From Mangrovibacterium lignilyticum (GTDB lineage: Bacteria; Bacteroidota; Bacteroidia; Bacteroidales; Prolixibacteraceae), in the NCBI RefSeq assembly GCF_010882175.1, contig NZ_WKLH01000001.1, forward strand, positions 1,009,464 to 1,073,463: a stretch of 64,000 nucleotides of DNA. Direction: 5' to 3'. The position numbers were made by a program, and so were the translations under genes. Each line of letters begins with the position of its first letter. Position 1 is the stretch's first letter. The notes under the pieces are model-generated. The model had not been told where the DNA came from. It searched no databases and saw only the letters and a program-made list of their open reading frames with translations. Of this stretch, positions 38,211 through 47,286 are shown one piece after another.

Positions 38211-38915
38211 TTAAATCGTTTCACTTTCTCCGAAAGGCCGAAAATGAATTTGTTTTGAAAAATACAACGAGGCCCACTCGTTGGTCAGAGCGATGCTGGC
38301 ATGGATGAAAAATGCCATCCAAAACGAGCCGGTATAAACCGTCAACAGGCATAGTACCGCTCCTAAGGGAATTGAACCGATGACCTCGAAGCGCCCTTTG
38401 TGAATATGGGCCAGGGCATAAAAAACCACATTAACAGCGATTGCCCATTCAAGCCCCAGAGCATTCCAACAGGCAAACAACAAGACGCCTCTGAAAAAGA
38501 ACTCATAACTCAACAAATAAGCCATCCATGTTAAGGCACTCGAAAAGAATATTCTGAAATTCCAATTTAGAATCCTTATTTGCGGATATTGTTTCAGGTT
38601 ACCCGCTGATTTCGACTGCAGGATACAAGCAGGAACAACCAACAGGATTGCGGGCACGATCCACTTCAACACCTTTCTGGAATTGACGAATACAAATCCA
38701 AAAGCAGTCAGCCGACCGTCCAAAATCCAACCAATGGCAACAAGTGGGATCAATCCAAAGAAAATCACCCCGGCTATTCGGCTGGCATATACCTGCGTTT
38801 CATTATCTCGTCGGTCTGGTGGATATCCTTCCCCTCCTCCATTTAATGCCCGATACAAAAGCGAATAAAGAAGAATATCAACAGCAGCTATCAATACAAC
38901 AATTATAGCATCCAT
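38211..38915 (-). CDS. CPBP family intramembrane protease-like protein
   Basis: 234 residues with about 6-7 transmembrane helices. The CPBP (ABI/Rce1) motifs are SYEFFFRG (136-143), FYALAHIHKG with His170, and FIHASIALTNEW with His205 and Asn212. In place of the EExxxR first motif the sequence has Tyr137-Glu138, so the first glutamate, which is the catalytic one in archaeal Rce1, is replaced. It may be inactive or use Glu138. It starts 1 bp before the stop region of the SDR gene, in a tight operon. Confidence 0.8.
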   Translation of the reverse strand: MDAIIVVLIAAVDILLYSLLYRALNGGGEGYPPDRRDNETQVYASRIAGVIFFGLIPLVAIGWILDGRLTAFGFVFVNSRKVLKWIVPAILLVVPACILQSKSAGNLKQYPQIRILNWNFRIFFSSALTWMAYLLSYEFFFRGVLLFACWNALGLEWAIAVNVVFYALAHIHKGRFEVIGSIPLGAVLCLLTVYTGSFWMAFFIHASIALTNEWASLYFSKQIHFRPFGESETI

Positions 38916-38916
38916 A

Positions 38917-39765
38917 TCATCCCCCTTTTCTGGTTAACCGATCATATGAGCCAACACAAGCCAAACCGGGAAGCTGAGAGATTTCTCGTTTCACAAAGCT
39001 TGAAATCAATGGAATGCGAATTGGAGAAGGAACAACCGCCATCAGGAACCGATAAATCTGATTCGAAATACCCGGAATAATCACTTTCTTCCTTCTAAAC
39101 AAATCCCGAACCGCTATCCGAGCCACTCGCCTGACCGACATTAATCCAAATCTTGCGACTCTGGATTGCCGGTTCACCCGTTCACAAACATCCGAATTGG
39201 TTTGCATTGGTCCCGGGTTTAAAACACTGACAAAGATTCCGGTATCCTTCAGCTCCTCACTCATACACCGGGAGAAATTGTATACAAACGCTTTCGAGGC
39301 GGGATATAGAGTTTTATAGGCAATCGGGCTAAATGATGCCATACTTGACACATTTAAAATGTAGGCTTCACGTTGCTTTCTCAATCTAGGCAGCAATCGC
39401 CATGTCAACAAGGAAACCGTCCGGATATTTAGCTCAATAATTGTATTCAAATAGTTACTATCCACGGACTCGAAGGATTTCGAACCTCCAACTCCTGCAT
39501 TGTTTATGAGAATACTCACCGGTCGGTCTCCAACCCATTGATCAATTATCGCAATTGAGTCGGCCTGCGTTAAGTCTACCTCCAAACAATCAGCTTCAAT
39601 CCGGAATTCATTCCTGATTTCCACACACAAATCAGTTAATCCCTCCTGTGGTAGGGCAACCAAAAGCAGATTCATCTTTCGTGCGGCCAATTCATAGGCA
39701 ATCGCCCGGCCTAATCCCTTACTGGCACCTGTAATTAAGGCATATTCATTCTCTGTTGTTTTCAT
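38917..39765 (-). CDS. Short-chain dehydrogenase (SDR family)
   Basis: 282 residues from the ATG at 39765, which overlaps the DUF2062 stop as ATGA; an earlier in-frame ATG at 39813 lies inside DUF2062 and was rejected. The NAD(P) motif is TGASKGLGRAIA (about 12-23), NNAGVGG follows near 90, the catalytic Ser is in NVSSMASF, and YxxxK is YPASK. Layout resembles the DltE/YqjQ-like classical SDRs, which reduce varied carbonyls. Part of the DUF2062-SDR-CPBP-3beta-HSD-START operon. Confidence 0.86.
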   Translation of the reverse strand: MKTTENEYALITGASKGLGRAIAYELAARKMNLLLVALPQEGLTDLCVEIRNEFRIEADCLEVDLTQADSIAIIDQWVGDRPVSILINNAGVGGSKSFESVDSNYLNTIIELNIRTVSLLTWRLLPRLRKQREAYILNVSSMASFSPIAYKTLYPASKAFVYNFSRCMSEELKDTGIFVSVLNPGPMQTNSDVCERVNRQSRVARFGLMSVRRVARIAVRDLFRRKKVIIPGISNQIYRFLMAVVPSPIRIPLISSFVKREISQLPGLACVGSYDRLTRKGG

Positions 39766-40265
39766 GACTCTGTGTTTAAGGGGTTGTACTTGTTTTGTCT
39801 TTTGTTTAGCCACCGCTTGATGAGATGAAAAGCAAGCAATGCTGAAGGAACTCCGGTTATTACACCTCCAATGATAAATGCAAGAAGAATGCTGGTACCG
39901 GAACCAAAGATTGTTGAAAAGGAAAGTAAGTCCGGATTTTCAAAAAGGTTGATTGTCTGCTCCAGACCTAAAACTTGTGCTCCAAGCATAAAATTGAACC
40001 CGAACACAAAGGTTCCGGTGAGCACGTTGGTTTGAAACACAGCTATACCGGCAGCTAACTTATTCCAGCTCAGCAAACGAGCGATAAATACGGCTATGAA
40101 CAGCTGAAAACCTATAAAAGGAGTCATTCCAATAAAGGTCCCCAAGGCAAATCCCTTAGCAATACGCTCTGGACTATCCCTAATCGTCAAAATACGATTA
40201 AGGACCACAATTATCCGTTCTTTTAAATTTAACCTGACTCTGATTCCTTTTCCTGAACTTTTCAT
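39762..40265 (-). CDS. DUF2062 domain-containing membrane protein
   Basis: 167 residues. The DUF2062 signature is PERIAKGFALGTFIGMTPFIGFQ (about 30-52), followed by two to three further hydrophobic helices. Function unknown; such domains are often fused to, or beside, glycosyltransferase and lipid-A-like enzymes. First gene of the minus-strand operon; its start at 40265 lies 67 bp from a TAAATTTG -7 box on the same strand. Confidence 0.82.
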   Translation of the reverse strand: MKSSGKGIRVRLNLKERIIVVLNRILTIRDSPERIAKGFALGTFIGMTPFIGFQLFIAVFIARLLSWNKLAAGIAVFQTNVLTGTFVFGFNFMLGAQVLGLEQTINLFENPDLLSFSTIFGSGTSILLAFIIGGVITGVPSALLAFHLIKRWLNKRQNKYNPLNTES

Positions 40266-40640
40266 AACAGTGAACTATTTAAACTTATTCATTTTGATAA
40301 GTCAATTCTATTTTATGCGCTGACTTTACATCAAATTTACAACCTGAGTAAGCCGGCCCGTTACGGAAAATCAGAACCACATAGCCGGATATTTGCATTT
40401 TCTGCAAATTCGAAGTCGGTTTATTTCCTTATTTGGGAATAATTGCAACATCAGACCAATATGTCTTTTTTAATATTCTTACTTTACGCAAAACATTAAT
40501 TCATCAATCAACGTCAGAGGCATTCCCTGCAAAATTTTATGGATATGATAAGTGATGAGTCGCTGAAGATTGAAACCTTATGCTGAAACTACGGTAAATA
40601 CAATATGTTGTCCAATTGTAAGAATCCAATATATGTATAA
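40266..40640. other. 375-bp divergent intergenic region with candidate promoter and inverted repeat
   Basis: It separates the DUF2062 operon (-) from the helix-turn-helix gene (+). On the minus strand TAAATTTG (40332-40339) is an exact -7 box. A 7-bp inverted repeat with a 5-nt spacer (40391-40409, ATTTGCA and its complement) could be an operator. No credible ORF was found. Confidence 0.45.
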
Positions 40641-41645
40641 ATGGATCAATATATTCAAATTCAAAAAGACCTGTTCAGTAAAATAAAGTTGATTCTATCA
40701 CCGAACGAATCGTTGGTACATACCCTCTCCGAAATATTAGATTTGAGTTACGATAGCACGTACCGGAGAATCCGCGGTGAGAAGTTTCTGGGCATCGATG
40801 AACTGATTAAACTCAGTAACCATTTCGGCTTGTCGATTGACAACATTTGCTGTCCTGACAGTAACTTTATAACCTTCGATCATCATGCGATGGATCATGA
40901 AAATTTTCGCTTTAAAGACTGGGTGAGTATGATACTAACGGACTTAACCCGGATCAAAGAAGCACCGACAAAACACATTCTATACTCGGCTAAAGACCCT
41001 CCAATCTACCACTATTTTGTACTTCCTGAAATCGTTGCATTCAAAGAGTTTCTGTGGGAAAAATCAGTCTTCCAGTTTCCGGAATATGTGGATATGCGAT
41101 TTTCGTTTGATAATACTGATTCGGAAACCTTAGATATGGGGAAACTGCTTTGCAAGGTGGCAACACTCATTCCTTCCACCGAAATTTGGAACGAGAATAC
41201 GCTCATCCTCACGCTGCGCCAGATCGAATACTATTGGGTTGCCGGCTTATTTAAAAATAAAGATGATGCCCTTAATATTCTTGATAAGGCAGAGAAATGG
41301 ATATTACATCTTCGAAACCAAGCCCAATTAGGCTTTAAATATCTGATTGACGGACCTGCAGAAGGACTCGAAAATTCATATACCCTTTATGAGACTGAAT
41401 TAATACACAACGACAACTTAATCGTCGTCAGTGTTGCCAACAAGAAGATCACCTATCTGGCTATCAATTCGCTGAATTTATTACGAACAACAAGTCAGAA
41501 ATACAGTACAAATGCGGAAGAATTCCTAAACAATCTAATTCAGAGATCGAATTTGATCAGTCATAGTGGAGAAAAAGAACGGAATCGTTTCTTTAATAAG
41601 CACCTGTATTTACTGGAAGAATTACGAAAAAGAATCAGCTACTGA
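40641..41645 (+). CDS. Helix-turn-helix regulator-like protein
   Basis: 334 residues. The N-terminal 70 residues (SLVHTLSEILDLSYDSTYRRIRGEK, then IDELIKLSNHFGLS) look like a helix-turn-helix similar to Xre/BetR types. The remaining ~260 residues are helical and not recognised, and could be a sensor or oligomerisation domain. It is divergent from the DUF2062 operon across 375 bp, so local regulation of that operon is possible (inference). It converges on the second SDR gene with a 9-bp gap. Confidence 0.7.
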   Translation: MDQYIQIQKDLFSKIKLILSPNESLVHTLSEILDLSYDSTYRRIRGEKFLGIDELIKLSNHFGLSIDNICCPDSNFITFDHHAMDHENFRFKDWVSMILTDLTRIKEAPTKHILYSAKDPPIYHYFVLPEIVAFKEFLWEKSVFQFPEYVDMRFSFDNTDSETLDMGKLLCKVATLIPSTEIWNENTLILTLRQIEYYWVAGLFKNKDDALNILDKAEKWILHLRNQAQLGFKYLIDGPAEGLENSYTLYETELIHNDNLIVVSVANKKITYLAINSLNLLRTTSQKYSTNAEEFLNNLIQRSNLISHSGEKERNRFFNKHLYLLEELRKRISY

Positions 41646-41654
41646 TACCGCGTT

Positions 41655-42440
41655 TTACTTTTTTTGCCTGTTCTTTTCCTGAATACGCATTACTATTTTG
41701 GCCTGCGAAGTGAGTGGGACGAATCGACGTATAAACAAAATAAAATTATTCATGAAGCCGGGAACAGCCAAGACTTTCCCTTTAATCATTGCTTTATAAC
41801 CAAAACTGGCGACTTGCTCGGCACTCGCCATGTTGACACTGATTTTGGGATCGGAAGAGCCAACCGCTTTTTGGAAGCCGGTTTTGGTAATTCCCGGACA
41901 CAGTACCGTCATACTTACTCCTGTTCCCTTTAATTCGGTAGCCACTGACGTTGAAAATGAAAGCAAGTAAGCTTTTGTGGAATAGTACATGCACATCAGT
42001 GGGCCAGGATGAAAAGCGGCTAGCGAAGAAACGTTCAAAATCTTGCCACTATCTCGCTTCTGCATTTGAGGCAAGAACAATTTAACAAGTTGTGTAGGCG
42101 TGTAAACATGCAGGTTAATCATTTTCTCTTCGCGCTCCCAATCTGTTGATGCGAAGGTTCCAAACATCCCAAAACCGGCATTATTAACCAGCATCTCCAA
42201 TTCAATTTTCAAATCTTCAACAGCATGATATACGCTTTGAGCAGCATCTTGTACACCAAGGTCAAAGGCGAAACTTTTAATTTCCACAGCAAACGACGCC
42301 TTCAATTCCATTTCTTTTTCAATCAACGCTTGCTCCTGCAAGTCAATCAAAACAAGATTAAAGTTGTCTTTGGCCAACAGCTTTGCAAATTCAAATCCGA
42401 GCCCACTTGCCGCCCCGGTTACTAATGCCCACTTATTCAT
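41655..42440 (-). CDS. Short-chain dehydrogenase (DltE-like SDR)
   Basis: 261 residues. NAD(P) motif TGAASGLGFEFA (8-19), NNAGFGMFG near 88, Ser in NVSSLAAF, YxxxK in YYSTK, and a hydrophobic C-terminal segment ending in basic residues. The protein resembles the SDR encoded at 38917 in layout, so the two flanking SDRs may be distant paralogues. It is monocistronic, 10 bp from the converging regulator gene. Substrate unknown. Confidence 0.84.
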   Translation of the reverse strand: MNKWALVTGAASGLGFEFAKLLAKDNFNLVLIDLQEQALIEKEMELKASFAVEIKSFAFDLGVQDAAQSVYHAVEDLKIELEMLVNNAGFGMFGTFASTDWEREEKMINLHVYTPTQLVKLFLPQMQKRDSGKILNVSSLAAFHPGPLMCMYYSTKAYLLSFSTSVATELKGTGVSMTVLCPGITKTGFQKAVGSSDPKISVNMASAEQVASFGYKAMIKGKVLAVPGFMNNFILFIRRFVPLTSQAKIVMRIQEKNRQKK

Positions 42441-42587
42441 TTCTTTTTTGGTTTTTGGGGTATTGAATAATTACACCTACTTTATCGAAAAACAAATGCA
42501 CGGCTAAAGATGACGGTTATCTGTCAATTACCCAAAATTGACGGCTAGTAATCTCCGATATAATTCAGGAAAAGTTGACGCCACAAA

Positions 42588-42638
42588 AAATGACCGGTTC
42601 AATTTCGAGGCTTTTCCACCCAATTAAACCGGTCATTT
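42588..42638 (-). terminator. Hairpin after the ExbB/MotA-like gene
   Basis: A 12-bp perfect stem (42588-42599 with 42627-42638) around a 27-nt loop, with an A/T-rich flank. It lies 25 bp after the stop of the membrane protein gene. Confidence 0.7.
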
Positions 42639-42662
42639 CAAACTGAATAAAAATTCATCTTT

Positions 42663-43040
42663 TCAATATGTGCTCTTTCGAAGCATGAATTCCCGTAAAA
42701 GTCCCCAAACAAGCAAACTAAAAATGAAGACGAAAAATCCGTACAGAGGAGCGATCATACTCACTTTAAATCCTCCGGCAATCAATGCCGGTGAAATATC
42801 TCCGGCGGCTTCAATGACGTTAAAAGCCATAAACAAACCGATTGCTTGTCCAAGTATTCCGGTAACAAAGGCTAGACTTCCAAATAGAAGGATCAGGTCA
42901 AGTCCGGCTTTGGTGTAATTATGCTGAATGAAAATCTGAACGATCTTTTGAACCACAAAAACCAGCATAACGATAGTCCAAACCGTAATAGCACCCATAA
43001 ACAAAGCGCCTCCCATGTAAAACAGATCAATAATTTTCAT
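42663..43040 (-). CDS. Small MotA/TolQ/ExbB-like membrane protein
   Basis: 125 residues with three predicted transmembrane helices (about 9-33, 46-70, 93-115). The segment GDISPALIAGGFKVSMIAPLYG between helices 2 and 3 resembles the ExbB/TolQ/MotA proton channel core. Unlike ExbB, it has no ExbD/TolR partner nearby, and it is shorter than typical members. A stand-alone role is unknown. It is divergent from the LytS-like kinase gene. Confidence 0.65.
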   Translation of the reverse strand: MKIIDLFYMGGALFMGAITVWTIVMLVFVVQKIVQIFIQHNYTKAGLDLILLFGSLAFVTGILGQAIGLFMAFNVIEAAGDISPALIAGGFKVSMIAPLYGFFVFIFSLLVWGLLREFMLRKSTY

Positions 43041-43263
43041 GACGATTAAATTTAGAAATTATAATCTAATTTATAGCTTCCGGAAAACAAGCCGGAATTT
43101 TGTCGATCAACAACTGCAAACCATACAGATACAACGGGCCTTCGAGCTTAAGTCTCATTTTGATCGTCATTTTTGCTGTATTCCATCAAAATTGAACGGT
43201 TCATCGATAATTGTTTTGTTGAATCCGGCAAAACCGGTAATTTCAGTCTGGAAACAACAAAAT

Positions 43264-44370
43264 ATGGGAATAATCAAACTTCACCAATGGCCGACAAAGG
43301 GAATCCCGATGCTCAAGACCGGGCAGCATTTGTTCTTTTGGATCATCTCCTATTTGTTCTTTGTGCTCTTCTTTGGCCGGGCAAACCGCGACTACCAAAG
43401 TACAGTCGCATTTTCAGCCATGCTCTTTCCGTTGGCTATCGCTACCAGCTATTTTTTGAATTACTACCTGATACCCAAATTCCTTTACAGAGCAGCGTAT
43501 TTCCGGTTTATTCTGCTTCTCGTTTACACGCTAATTTTCACGCTTTGGTTCGAGGTCCTGATCAGTTTATTTGTCTTCACCATTGTCAGCGATTTCAAGC
43601 TCTACAAAATTGATCCTTCAACATTCGACATTGTTTTCCTGCTGGTGGGACTCTACTTTGTCATCCTCGCTTTTATTGCAATTGAACAAGTTAAGCGGGC
43701 CTTTGAGATGAAAAAAGAAAACACCCGGTTGATGAATCAACAACTCGAAACGGAACTGAAACTTCGGGAGTCGGAGCTGAAACTGCTCCGTGCTCAAATC
43801 CATCCACATTTTCTATTCAACACCCTGAACAATCTGTACGGACTAACCCTTGAAAAATCGGATCTGGCCCCGGAATTGGTACTGAAACTTTCGGACCTGA
43901 TGGACTATATGCTGTACAAATGCAACAAACCGTTGGTACAACTTTCGAGCGAAGTGGAACATCTAAAGAATTACATCGAGATTGAACGGATTCGTTATGC
44001 CCAAAAAATCAAAATTGATTTCCAAGTCAAAGGTGAAGCCGGGAACACTGAAATCGCACCAATGCTTTTGCTGGCTTTCTTCGAGAACGCTTTTAAACAT
44101 GGGGTGAGTAAGTCAATTGTCAATCCGTTTGTGACAATTCAGTTAAACATCGATGAGGCTGTTCTTCATTTAAATATGGTGAACAGCTGCAACCCGGCAA
44201 GCGAAAAAGACGATGATTACAGTCGGGGAATCGGTCTGAAGAATGTCAGGAAACGGCTCGAATTGCTATACCCCAACCACAACTTGCAAATCGAGAACAA
44301 AGCCGATACCTTTGAAGTGGATTTGCGAATCCCGCTGAATGTATTACCGACCGAAAACAAGGTAACTTAA
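43264..44370 (+). CDS. LytS-type sensor histidine kinase
   Basis: 368 residues from the ATG at 43264. The frame is open to 43039, but the 75 extra residues would overlap the divergent ExbB-like gene and are not hydrophobic, so the later start was chosen. Four transmembrane helices fill about 15-145. The His_kinase domain has QIHPHFLFNTLNNL with the phospho-acceptor His, and the HATPase has FFENAFKHG and GIGLKNVRKRLELLY. The response regulator gene overlaps by one base. The pair follows the LytS/LytR (AlgR-type) pattern. Confidence 0.88.
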   Translation: MGIIKLHQWPTKGIPMLKTGQHLFFWIISYLFFVLFFGRANRDYQSTVAFSAMLFPLAIATSYFLNYYLIPKFLYRAAYFRFILLLVYTLIFTLWFEVLISLFVFTIVSDFKLYKIDPSTFDIVFLLVGLYFVILAFIAIEQVKRAFEMKKENTRLMNQQLETELKLRESELKLLRAQIHPHFLFNTLNNLYGLTLEKSDLAPELVLKLSDLMDYMLYKCNKPLVQLSSEVEHLKNYIEIERIRYAQKIKIDFQVKGEAGNTEIAPMLLLAFFENAFKHGVSKSIVNPFVTIQLNIDEAVLHLNMVNSCNPASEKDDDYSRGIGLKNVRKRLELLYPNHNLQIENKADTFEVDLRIPLNVLPTENKVT

Positions 44371-45101
44371 TGGAAGAGCTCACATATAACTGCCTGATTG
44401 TTGATGACGAGCCCATCGCGATACGGGTCATCAAAAATCACCTTTCAGAATTTAAAAACCTGAAGCTGGTCGGAGAATGCAGTAACGCGATTGAAGCCAT
44501 TGAACTGTTATCTCGATGCCGGGTTGATTTGATTTTCCTGGACATTCAGATGCCGCAAATAACGGGCGTCGAATTCCTGAAAAGCCTGAACCAGGCGCCT
44601 AAAGTAATTTTCACCACTGCTTACCGCGATTATGCGGTTGATGCCTTTGAACTGGACGTAATCGATTACCTGCTAAAGCCGATCTCGCTGCTTCGTTTCT
44701 CCAAAGCCGTGAATCGCTTTTACCAACGGATACAAGAAAACGCGCCCCACCAGTCGCCCCTTCCGGCGGGAAACAATCAGGACTATGTTTTTCTGAAAGC
44801 CGACAAAAAATACCACAAGATTTTACTGAATGATATCCGTTACATTGAAAGTTTTGGCGACTACCTGATTGTGCATTGCGAAAAGGACAAACTGACGATC
44901 AAAGAACGAATCAGCCAAATGGAAGACATGCTGCCAAAGGATCAATTTCTGCGGGTCCACCGTGGCTACCTTATTTCATTAGCGAAAATTACGGCTTTGC
45001 TACCCGGCATGGTGGAGCTTGGGCCAAACAAAATACCAATCGGACGGAGCTACAAAGATGCCATTGAAAGCTTCAGGCAGGGACCGTTGTCCGCTTCCTG
45101 A
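44370..45101 (+). CDS. LytTR family response regulator
   Basis: 243 residues: receiver 1-120 with acidic pair in IVDDEPIAIRV, phospho-acceptor in LIFLDIQMP and Lys in YLLKPIS; LytTR DNA-binding domain about 140-240 with KYHKILLNDIRYIES and the RVHRGYLI segment. Coupled to the LytS-like kinase by a one-base overlap. Targets cannot be told from the sequence. Confidence 0.92.
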   Translation: MEELTYNCLIVDDEPIAIRVIKNHLSEFKNLKLVGECSNAIEAIELLSRCRVDLIFLDIQMPQITGVEFLKSLNQAPKVIFTTAYRDYAVDAFELDVIDYLLKPISLLRFSKAVNRFYQRIQENAPHQSPLPAGNNQDYVFLKADKKYHKILLNDIRYIESFGDYLIVHCEKDKLTIKERISQMEDMLPKDQFLRVHRGYLISLAKITALLPGMVELGPNKIPIGRSYKDAIESFRQGPLSAS

Positions 45102-45212
45102 CATCTCCAATCGATACTTCATCCGGTTTTCAGCCATTTTATTCAACCTAAAAAGTGACGAGAATGACAATACTTTTTGTTTTATAAGACGCTATTTGCT
45201 TATTTTATCCCG

Positions 45213-46079
45213 ATGAAAAGTTCCAAACACAAATATATTATCCGCGAGGGATGGGTCTCAATCATTGCCAATACCCTGCTGTTCTTCCTGAAGTATTGGG
45301 CGGGGATTGTTTCCGGCTCCATCGCCCTGATCGCTGATGCCTGGCACACGCTGACTGACTCTGTCTCGTCTGTTATTGTTCTGATCGGAGGACGACTCTC
45401 GCGAAAACCGGCTGACGACGATCACCCATTCGGACACGGGAGAGCTGAGCATATTGCAGCCATTATTATCGGTGTCTTACTCGCAATAGTCGCTTTTGAC
45501 TTCACCATTTCGGCATACGAGAAACTGGTTTCGCGCCAATCGGGGAATTTTGGAACAATCGCCATTGTTGTGACAATCGCATCGATCGTTATCAAAGAAG
45601 CAATGGCGCAATATGCGCTTTATGCTTACCGCAAAACCGGATCGTCCATCCTGAAAGCCGATGCTTGGCATCATCGTACCGACTCCCTTTCGTCGGTTAT
45701 TATTTTAGTTGGTATCCTTCTCGGAAAATATTTCTGGTGGATCGACGGTGTGCTTGCCCTTGTTGTCGCGTTAATGATTGCGTACGCCAGTTTTGAAATT
45801 CTGTCGCAGGAAATTAAATCGCTGCTTGGCGAAGATGCTTACCCCGACGATATTGAGGCGATCACCAAAGAAGTTTACCTGCTGCTGCAGCGGGAAGTTT
45901 ATATTCATCACTTTCACCAGCACCGCTACGGCGACCACAACGAACTGAGTTGCCACATCAAACTTCCGGCAGAAATGCCCCTGGAAGAGGTGCACAACAT
46001 TTGTACGCAAATTGAAGGGATGATCCTGGCAAAATTTAATATGGTCGCGACAATTCATCCGGAACCGCTGCGCAAATAA
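45213..46079 (+). CDS. Cation diffusion facilitator (CDF) family transporter
   Basis: 288 residues from the ATG at 45213 (MKSSKHKYIIREGW); an in-frame ATG at 45177 adds 12 residues that are not part of the family. Six transmembrane helices; the metal site is ALIADAWHTLTDSVSS in helix 2 and KADAWHHRTDSLSSV in helix 5, the HxxxD motifs typical of Zn2+/Fe2+/Mn2+ exporters. The C-terminal cytoplasmic domain has VYIHHFHQHRYGDH with several His. It exports divalent cations in exchange for protons. Monocistronic. Confidence 0.9.
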   Translation: MKSSKHKYIIREGWVSIIANTLLFFLKYWAGIVSGSIALIADAWHTLTDSVSSVIVLIGGRLSRKPADDDHPFGHGRAEHIAAIIIGVLLAIVAFDFTISAYEKLVSRQSGNFGTIAIVVTIASIVIKEAMAQYALYAYRKTGSSILKADAWHHRTDSLSSVIILVGILLGKYFWWIDGVLALVVALMIAYASFEILSQEIKSLLGEDAYPDDIEAITKEVYLLLQREVYIHHFHQHRYGDHNELSCHIKLPAEMPLEEVHNICTQIEGMILAKFNMVATIHPEPLRK

Positions 46080-46153
46080 GACCGAGAAAGTTCAAATTGT
46101 TGGTCAAAATTCCATCAGAATATGATTACTTTAGCTGCTCATAATCAAATTGC

Positions 46154-46618
46154 ATGAAACAGTTTTTTCAATTCATTTTCATCCTGCTGATTGCGGCTGC
46201 TTGTAAAGAGGTCTACGACCGCCCTCCACAGTCGCAGGTTCAGCTGAATTTATACAACATCGGAACCAAAGGCTCAGAAAGTACCTTAATAAGTGCCCGG
46301 GGATTACAGCAAGACAGTATTTGGATTGACGGACAAAACTCATCGTCGTTTCTGCTACCGCTCAGTGAGAACGGCCCTTCAACCTTCGTTGTTTTAATGG
46401 ATTCGGTAGCCGACACCATTACGCTTAATTACAACACGAAACTGGTTTACGAGTCGATGGAATCAGGCTTCTATTACGAACATTACCTGCAATCGGTTAG
46501 CTGCAGCCTGAATAAAATTGACTCCATTAGTTTGATTGACACCCTAGTAATTTCGATCTGGCATGAAAATATTCAACTATACCTTAACGATAGCACTGCT
46601 TATACTGACGCTAACTAG
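46154..46618 (+). CDS. DUF6452 family lipoprotein
   Basis: 154 residues with a lipoprotein signal (Cys17 in LLIAAACKE). The rest is beta-rich with two Cys (about 116). The family is limited to Bacteroidota and has no known function. Its stop lies inside the next gene, which overlaps by 56 bp, as is usual for this pair. Confidence 0.78.
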   Translation: MKQFFQFIFILLIAAACKEVYDRPPQSQVQLNLYNIGTKGSESTLISARGLQQDSIWIDGQNSSSFLLPLSENGPSTFVVLMDSVADTITLNYNTKLVYESMESGFYYEHYLQSVSCSLNKIDSISLIDTLVISIWHENIQLYLNDSTAYTDAN

Positions 46619-47258
46619 CTGGGCACAGGAGCAGGAAAAGAAAAAAATGCCCAAACGAACGGACAATTTTATTCACATGCCCGGAATCAGGCTGGGAGTA
46701 GATTTCACCCGTCCGTTTCAAAATTTATGGACCAAAGGCGATCGTTACGGATCTGAATTTAGCGGCGATATTGAGGTTAAGCCAAACCTGTATGCAGTAA
46801 CCGAACTGGGTTGGGAAAAGCTGAAAATGGCGCACGATTATGTGGACTACGAGGCTTCGGGCTCCTACATGCGTTTGGGGATTGACTACAACATGCTGGC
46901 CACCGAAAGCGCTGATGAGCGAGACATCTTTTATGTTGGCCTTCGTTATGCATTTGCCGTAGCCAGCCAAACCGTGAACGAGTACTATTTCGACGGCTAT
47001 TGGGGAGACACAACCGGCTCGTTCCCGAAACAAAACTTCAGCACACATTGGATGGAAGTTGTGCTGGGCTTGAAAGGCGAAATTTTCAACAACTTTTACA
47101 TGGGCTGGAGTATCCGCACTAAGTTTATATTGGCTCAAAAAGACTTTGATATCCCGCCGGTTTATTTTACCCCGGGATACGGCAAATCGGAAAGCGGCGT
47201 GGCCCTCGATTTTACCTATTCGCTTTATTACACCCTACCGTTTAAGTTCCGGAAGTAA
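46563..47258 (+). CDS. DUF6048 family protein, predicted outer membrane beta-barrel
   Basis: 231 residues with a signal peptide (about 1-21, cut after SWAQ) and alternating aromatic strands ending in LYYTLPFKFRK, as expected for a small outer-membrane barrel. A Bacteroidota-restricted family of unknown role, co-encoded with DUF6452; the genes overlap by 56 bp so both are probably needed in equal amounts. The 41-bp repeat array begins about 30 bp after its stop. Confidence 0.78.
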   Translation: MKIFNYTLTIALLILTLTSWAQEQEKKKMPKRTDNFIHMPGIRLGVDFTRPFQNLWTKGDRYGSEFSGDIEVKPNLYAVTELGWEKLKMAHDYVDYEASGSYMRLGIDYNMLATESADERDIFYVGLRYAFAVASQTVNEYYFDGYWGDTTGSFPKQNFSTHWMEVVLGLKGEIFNNFYMGWSIRTKFILAQKDFDIPPVYFTPGYGKSESGVALDFTYSLYYTLPFKFRK

Positions 47259-47286
47259 ACCCGAAACACAATTCAGTCTAACGACT

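Noticed and set aside
43039-43263. Extended N-terminus of the LytS-like kinase from the ATG at 43039
   Set aside because: It would overlap the divergent ExbB-like gene and remove the promoter space; the extra residues are not hydrophobic and not family-like.
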